Shown here one piece after another: positions 59,976 through 64,000 of a stretch of 64,000 bases of DNA. The stretch is from Desmodesmus armatus. Its lineage: Eukaryota > Chlorophyta > Chlorophyceae > Sphaeropleales > Scenedesmaceae. Both the position numbers and the translations under genes were made by a program. The stretch covers positions 372,001 through 436,000 of the forward strand of contig VIIQ02000048.1 of assembly GCA_007449985.2 (NCBI GenBank), written 5' to 3'. Each line of letters starts with the position of its first letter. The stretch's first letter is position 1. Under the pieces are notes generated by a model. That model searched no databases. It saw nothing but the letters and a program-made list of their open reading frames with translations, and was not told where the DNA came from.

Positions 59976-61078
59976 ATGAACCGTTTCCTCTTGGCGCTGC
60001 TGTGCGCCCTCGCCATCGCTGCTGCACAGGGTCGCACTCTTCGACAGGCTGAAGACCCAGCCAACGAAACATCTCCTGATCCTGCTGGAGTGGCCCCTGC
60101 CCCTGATGCTGCCCCCAGGTGGCCCCTTCGCCTGCTCCTGCTGCTGGCAATGCAACCGGAAGCACGCTAGTTGCATCGTCCTTTGAGGCTGCCAACGTCA
60201 CAGCAAATGTGTCTTACATGGTTGAGTTCCTGGACAGCTTAAGTGAGTGTGCACCTTGCCAGCACAATGCATTCCATGCATGTCCGTGCAGCCCCACCAG
60301 GTGATTATCTCATGTCAACAAATTTCATGATTGGCAGCTGGCAGAAGCTGCACAATGCACAGCTGGCTGCCTCTGCAGGATCATTCAGTGCATCGTCCCC
60401 TTACAGCAATGACTTCCCAGTGGCACCACATCGGACATTCCATCTGCTGCTGGCTGACGCCCTGCCCTGCATCTGACCCTCAACCGTGCATTGCCACCCT
60501 GCAGTTGACAACGACCTTGCCAACTTGACAGTACCCTCCACCATCCTGGTCCCCACTGACGAGGCCGTACAAGCATTCCTGATCGAAGCAGGGGCCAATG
60601 AGACAACAATTCAGCAGCTGGACAACTTCACATTCGGTGTTTCAGCCCTGGCCATCTTCCTCTACCATGATATCCCCAACGTCGCCTTGCTCCGTGCAAA
60701 CCTGACCGACGGACTGAGCCTGCCCACAGGCTATGAAGACGAAAACATCACCGTCCGCATTGACCCCACCACCCCTGACAACGTCACCTTCATTGGATTC
60801 GTCAATGCGTCAGATCCTGCCAGCGTCGCCAACAACACTGCCAACCTTGTCGTCTCTGACATCCCTGTTGTGAGCAACGGCGTTGTCACAATGATGCATG
60901 TGATTGACAGGGTGCTGTTGCCTTCGGAGGAAGGTTTCAACGAAACCGCTCTGGGTGTGTTTGACTCGCATTGGCAGAAGCTGAGCAGGAGGGGGGTGCT
61001 GGGGACCCCGAGGCTCCTGCAGCTGCAGCCCCTGCGGCAGGTGCTGCAGACCCTGCAGACACCACCAGCACACCGTGA
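59976..61078 (+). CDS. Secreted fasciclin (FAS1) domain protein, frame interrupted
   Basis: Extracellular adhesion-type protein. Exon 1 (59976-60242) starts with a signal peptide (NRFLLALLCALAIAAAQG), then an Ala/Pro-rich linker and SYMVEFLDSL. Exon 2 begins at 60505 and carries the FAS1 core: STILVPTDEAVQAF (H1 box) and VVTMMHVIDRVLLPSEE (H2 box), with many N-x-S/T sites. Exons join in phase at 60242/60505. Exon 1 needs one more base in the C5 run at 60112-60116 to pass from DAAP into VAPSPAPAAGNATGS. After the FAS1 domain the current frame runs to a stop at 61115, but the frame that would follow one extra G in the G6 run at 60991-60996 gives a short A/P/E/D-rich tail ending TTSTP at 61078, similar to the N-terminal linker. 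I used that end. Confidence 0.82.
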
Positions 61079-61601
61079 CGTGTCGCTGACACAGCAGGCC
61101 ATGAATGACCTGTAGCCAAGTAGATATGCGGAAGTGTTGTGAATGCTTTGGCCGATTGCGCAGTCTTGTACACTGTTTTGGCAAACAATCCTGCCGTTGC
61201 TGCGGCGGTGACACCTGCCGCATCAATGCGGTAGGCAAACTGTCTGCGGAATGCACAAGTTTGGGCGCCAGCTACACAGCGCACAGAGTGTACATACAGC
61301 CGGCTAGCACATGCTGAATCAGAGTTATGTTGTGTTTCAGGGTCTGGACTGAATGCAGTCCATGCATGTTGTGAGCTTTGCGTGTAGTCCTGGCGGCAGC
61401 AATGGTCTTGACAAAGTCCTTGTATGAGTGACGTGACATGGAATGCCAGCCTTGGATTTAGGCACTTGTCTGCAGGAAGCATAGCATTGAGCTAATAGAG
61501 CATTGTGCTATTTGAGCATGTGCCAGCATTCGCCTATCCATGGTGATGTACAGTGAGCTTGCCAACTTGGCCATATAATGACCGTCATCATATGATATGT
61601 G

Positions 61602-61772
61602 CAGTGGGAGAGTGGTGGTTTTGTAGCATGCGTGCATTCAAGGTGTTGAGGCACCAGCAGTCTGCAGCAGCGGGTGAATCCAGACAGATGTTGGCCCCAT
61701 ACCACCTTTTGCGTTGTTGATTTGTGCAGTCAGTGTTGCCTGTAAATGTTGCAAGTTGTGAGCCCCAAGCCT
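61602..61772 (-). repeat. Inverted diverged duplication, minus copy
   Basis: Minus-strand counterpart of 57336-57508. Reads GSQLATFTGNTDCTNQQRK and then PAAADCWCLNTL in one open frame. Confidence 0.7.
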
Positions 61773-62575
61773 CTTGCCCTGGAACCAATCAGTGCCATCA
61801 ACCCAAAGTTGTGTTACTGACTCACACCAACTACTGCCAGCTTGTAAGCCAGCCCAAGACAAGCAGCACACAATTTTCAGTGCTGGCTAGATTTTTTACA
61901 TGTTGCCGACAAGGCAACCCTTCACACAATCACCTCGACATCCTGCTCCTGGGCACAAAATGCCCCCATCATGGGGCCCTCTCGCACGGCGGGACAACGT
62001 CCAAGCACCAAATACAGCATCATGAAATGGATGCAACAACAGAGCTTGCCAGCGATCACTAAACGTTGCTGGCAGAAATTTTAAGCAACAAAGTGAAAGG
62101 AGTGCTAGAGCCTCTGAGAGCAGTAGTACTGCCCAGCGGTACAGTATCCAATATTTCACAAATGGCACTCATGACCCATCCACAAGACGCCATCCAAAGT
62201 TGAGGAACATCCAGTTAGCCTAGGTGCATGTGTACCTACATGTGGCTGGCAGCAGCAGCGGCAGATAAGGGGCACGTAAGGAAGTATGAGGTGGCAGCGG
62301 GCGTGCAAAGTGTGAATCCAGTGTGCTGCTGCAGCCAGCAGACTTGCTCTGCTGCCTGTGACATAAGCCTCAGGCTGCAGCGCCTGTATGATGTGTAGTA
62401 CACATCACCCCCGACCGCTTGCCACGGCTGTTTGACAGCTATAGAGCAGCCTGCAGTTTGGCAGTGTTCCACACTGAACGTTTTTTGTTGTTGCTGTTTT
62501 TGAAAGTGTCATTTGATAATGTCAAAGCTGCCAGGCATACGCTGACAAAGACCCACGCACCCTGCCAGCTGATGC

Positions 62576-62590
62576 ACCCTAAACCCTAGC
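62576..62590 (-). repeat. Short telomere-like tract
   Basis: accctaaaccctag on the plus strand, two TTTAGGG-type units on the minus strand. Confidence 0.5.
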
Positions 62591-62629
62591 CAACAGCAGC
62601 CTTCAACCCCTTCCCCCCTTCAACCCCTC

Positions 62630-64000
62630 CTACCTCAAAAAAGGCTCCAGCTTGACAAGCACCCTGCCCAAAAACCTGCCGCTGCGACTGCCTCCATCTC
62701 CACCACCACCACCACCACCGCTTTCCGCCTCCCTTGCCAAACTGCCGGCCTGCTGCTGCTGCTGTTCCCTGGGCTGCGGTCCCCTTGCAGCCAGCGGCTG
62801 TGCATGCCCCTGTATGGTCTGCCTGTTGAGTGAATCATCCTCCGCCTCATGGAACAACAAGCCAGTGCTCCATCAACACCTGCAACAGCAGAAGCTGTGA
62901 AACCAAACAGCAGCTGCAGCAGCAGCAGAGGCAACTCCAATCCTGCAGCCGCCTGCCCTCCCAATGCAGCAGGCAGCGCAATGCCAGCAGCAGCTACCTG
63001 GCAGCAAAGGATGACTCATCCGGCGCTGCTGCTGCTGCTGGTGGTGGCGGTGCTGCTGCTGCTGCTGCTGCTGTTGCGGCCGCATCCTGCTGTACTCTGG
63101 TTCCATCTTCAACAATCCACCCACCCCAGCTTGCTGCAGAACTTGCGCTTCTTGTGTGGCTGCTGCCGCTGCTGTTGCGGCGGGGTCCTGGTGTACTCTG
63201 GTTCCATGTTACAACAATCCACCCACCCCAGATTACTGCAGAACTTGCGCTTCTTGTGTGGCTGCTGCTGCTGCTGCTGTCCTTGGTGCTCCTGCCCCTG
63301 CGCTTGTTGCTGCTGTTGCGGCGGGGTCCTGGTGTACTCTGGTTCCATCTGACAACAATCCACCCACCCCAGCTTGCTGCAGAACTTGCGGTTCTTGTGT
63401 GGCTGCTGCGGCTGCCGCTGCTGCTGCTGCTCCTGCTGCTGCTGCTGCGGCTGCGGCTGCCACTGCTGCTGCTGCTGCGGCGGCGGCGGCTGCTGCTGCT
63501 GCTGTTCTTGGTACTCCTGCCCCTGCGCTTGCTGCTGCTGTTGCGGCCGGGTCCTGGTGTACTCTGGCTCCATCCTCCACACTCCACCCACCCCAGCAGC
63601 AGCAGCAGCAGCAGCAGCTGCAGCAATGGCAACATCATCGCTAGTGCCTGGTTCAGCCTTGACGCTGCGCAGGGCCGCAGCATCACTGTGAAGGCCCCTT
63701 GATGTGCCCATGACAGCATAAACCTGCTCCTGCTGCTGCTGCTGCTGCTGCTGCTTGGGTTCCTGCTTGTGCTGGAAGAAGAAGAAGAAGTGGGTTGAGG
63801 CTCCCAGGTCTCTTGCTGCTGCTGCTGCTGCTGCTGCTGCTGGGGCAGCAGCGGCCGCGGTGGGGATGGCAGCAGCGGCTGTTCCTGCTTGCTCTGCAAG
63901 CTGGGATCCCCCGCTGCACCGCCCACGGCAGCCTCGTCCTTAGCACAGCATGCTTTATAAGCATCTGCCAGCAGTGCTACAATCTTATCATCCCTTGCAT
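62630..64000 (-). CDS. Glutamine-rich repeat protein, 3' part
   Basis: Minus-strand gene that continues past the right edge. Pieces in order: DDKIVALLADAYKACCAKDE at the edge, a polyQ tract (about 63,830), QVYAVMGTSRGLHSDAAAL and VKAEPGTSDDVA, four modules that begin MEPEYTR or MEPEYSR (63,570 down to 63,115), and a Gly/Gln-rich C-terminus ending LVKLEPFLR with a stop at 62630. Three modules contain PHKKRKFCSKLGWVDCC or a close variant between polyQ runs. Frames change near 63,800 (perhaps a splice acceptor, ttcttcttccag) and near 63,118, where the last module has one base fewer than the others. Family unknown. The basic KKRK and polyQ are common in nuclear regulators, which is only a suggestion. 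Confidence 0.5.
63061..63560 (-). repeat. Coding minisatellite, four modules with CAG runs
   Basis: Blocks of about 100-200 bases repeat tctggttccat, ccacccaccccagcttgctgc and gaacttgcgcttcttgtgtg, separated by CTG (CAG on minus) microsatellites of different length. Confidence 0.85.

Larger units (their letters stand above)
61116..62629. other. Intergenic, with one arm of an inverted duplication
   Basis: No gene is supported. Holds the minus copy of the duplication (61602-61772) and a short telomere-like tract at 62576. Confidence 0.55.

Noticed and set aside
62830..63702. Plus-strand Leu/Cys/Ala-rich frames, one of 290 codons
   Set aside because: They are translations of CTG runs antisense to the glutamine-rich gene; poly-Leu and poly-Cys alternatives occur in every frame.
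1..64000. CRISPR array, rRNA, tRNA or prokaryotic operon
   Set aside because: No regularly spaced repeats, no rRNA core sequences and no convincing tRNA cloverleaf; the dense spliceosomal introns show eukaryotic nuclear DNA.

Overview
The window is nuclear DNA of a green alga, most likely a chlorophyte of the class Chlorophyceae. The reasons are dense spliceosomal introns ending in TGCAG, Gln/Ala-rich linkers, a photosystem I light-harvesting protein, a flagellar central-pair protein, candidate TGTAA polyadenylation signals 40-450 bases after several stop codons, and short interstitial tracts of the TTTAGGG telomere repeat. No CRISPR array, rRNA or tRNA gene was seen. Gene models were built by hand: exons were joined where homology, splice sites and reading phase agreed, and for most recognised genes every phase closes.

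Left part (1-20,000): the 3' end of amidophosphoribosyltransferase (purines), N-carbamoylputrescine amidase (polyamines), a convergent ER Qa-SNARE of the SYP81/syntaxin-18 type, a mitochondrial ribosomal protein uS9 divergent from that SNARE, the flagellar WD40 protein PF20/SPAG16, and an LHCI chlorophyll a/b-binding protein. These are mostly housekeeping genes.

Middle part (20,000-46,500, almost all minus strand): a large NEK kinase with an insertion next to its catalytic loop, a TKL/MAPKKK-like kinase with a very long activation segment and a CaaX-like C-terminus, an unrecognised gene starting with a membrane anchor, an AZG-type purine permease with 13- and 21-nt micro-exons and a GC-AG intron, a Vps55 ortholog, and a small unrecognised membrane ORF.

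Right part (46,500-64,000): a 3,4-dihydroxy-2-butanone-4-phosphate synthase that resembles the archaeal type, whose last intron carries a 5'-truncated antisense LINE; a cysteine-rich secreted protein; a region of diverged duplications with no clear gene; the first exon of a small membrane protein; a fasciclin-domain secreted protein; and the 3' part of a glutamine-rich protein built from repeated modules.

Two and possibly three or four coding regions are interrupted by apparent single-base losses, mostly in G or C homopolymers. The assembly may therefore contain indel errors. The strongest candidates for something unusual are the archaeal-like riboflavin enzyme with its LINE-bearing intron, the two kinases with inserted segments, the MEPEY repeat protein at the right edge, and two hairpin-plus-short-repeat cassettes that look like retroelement 3' tails.
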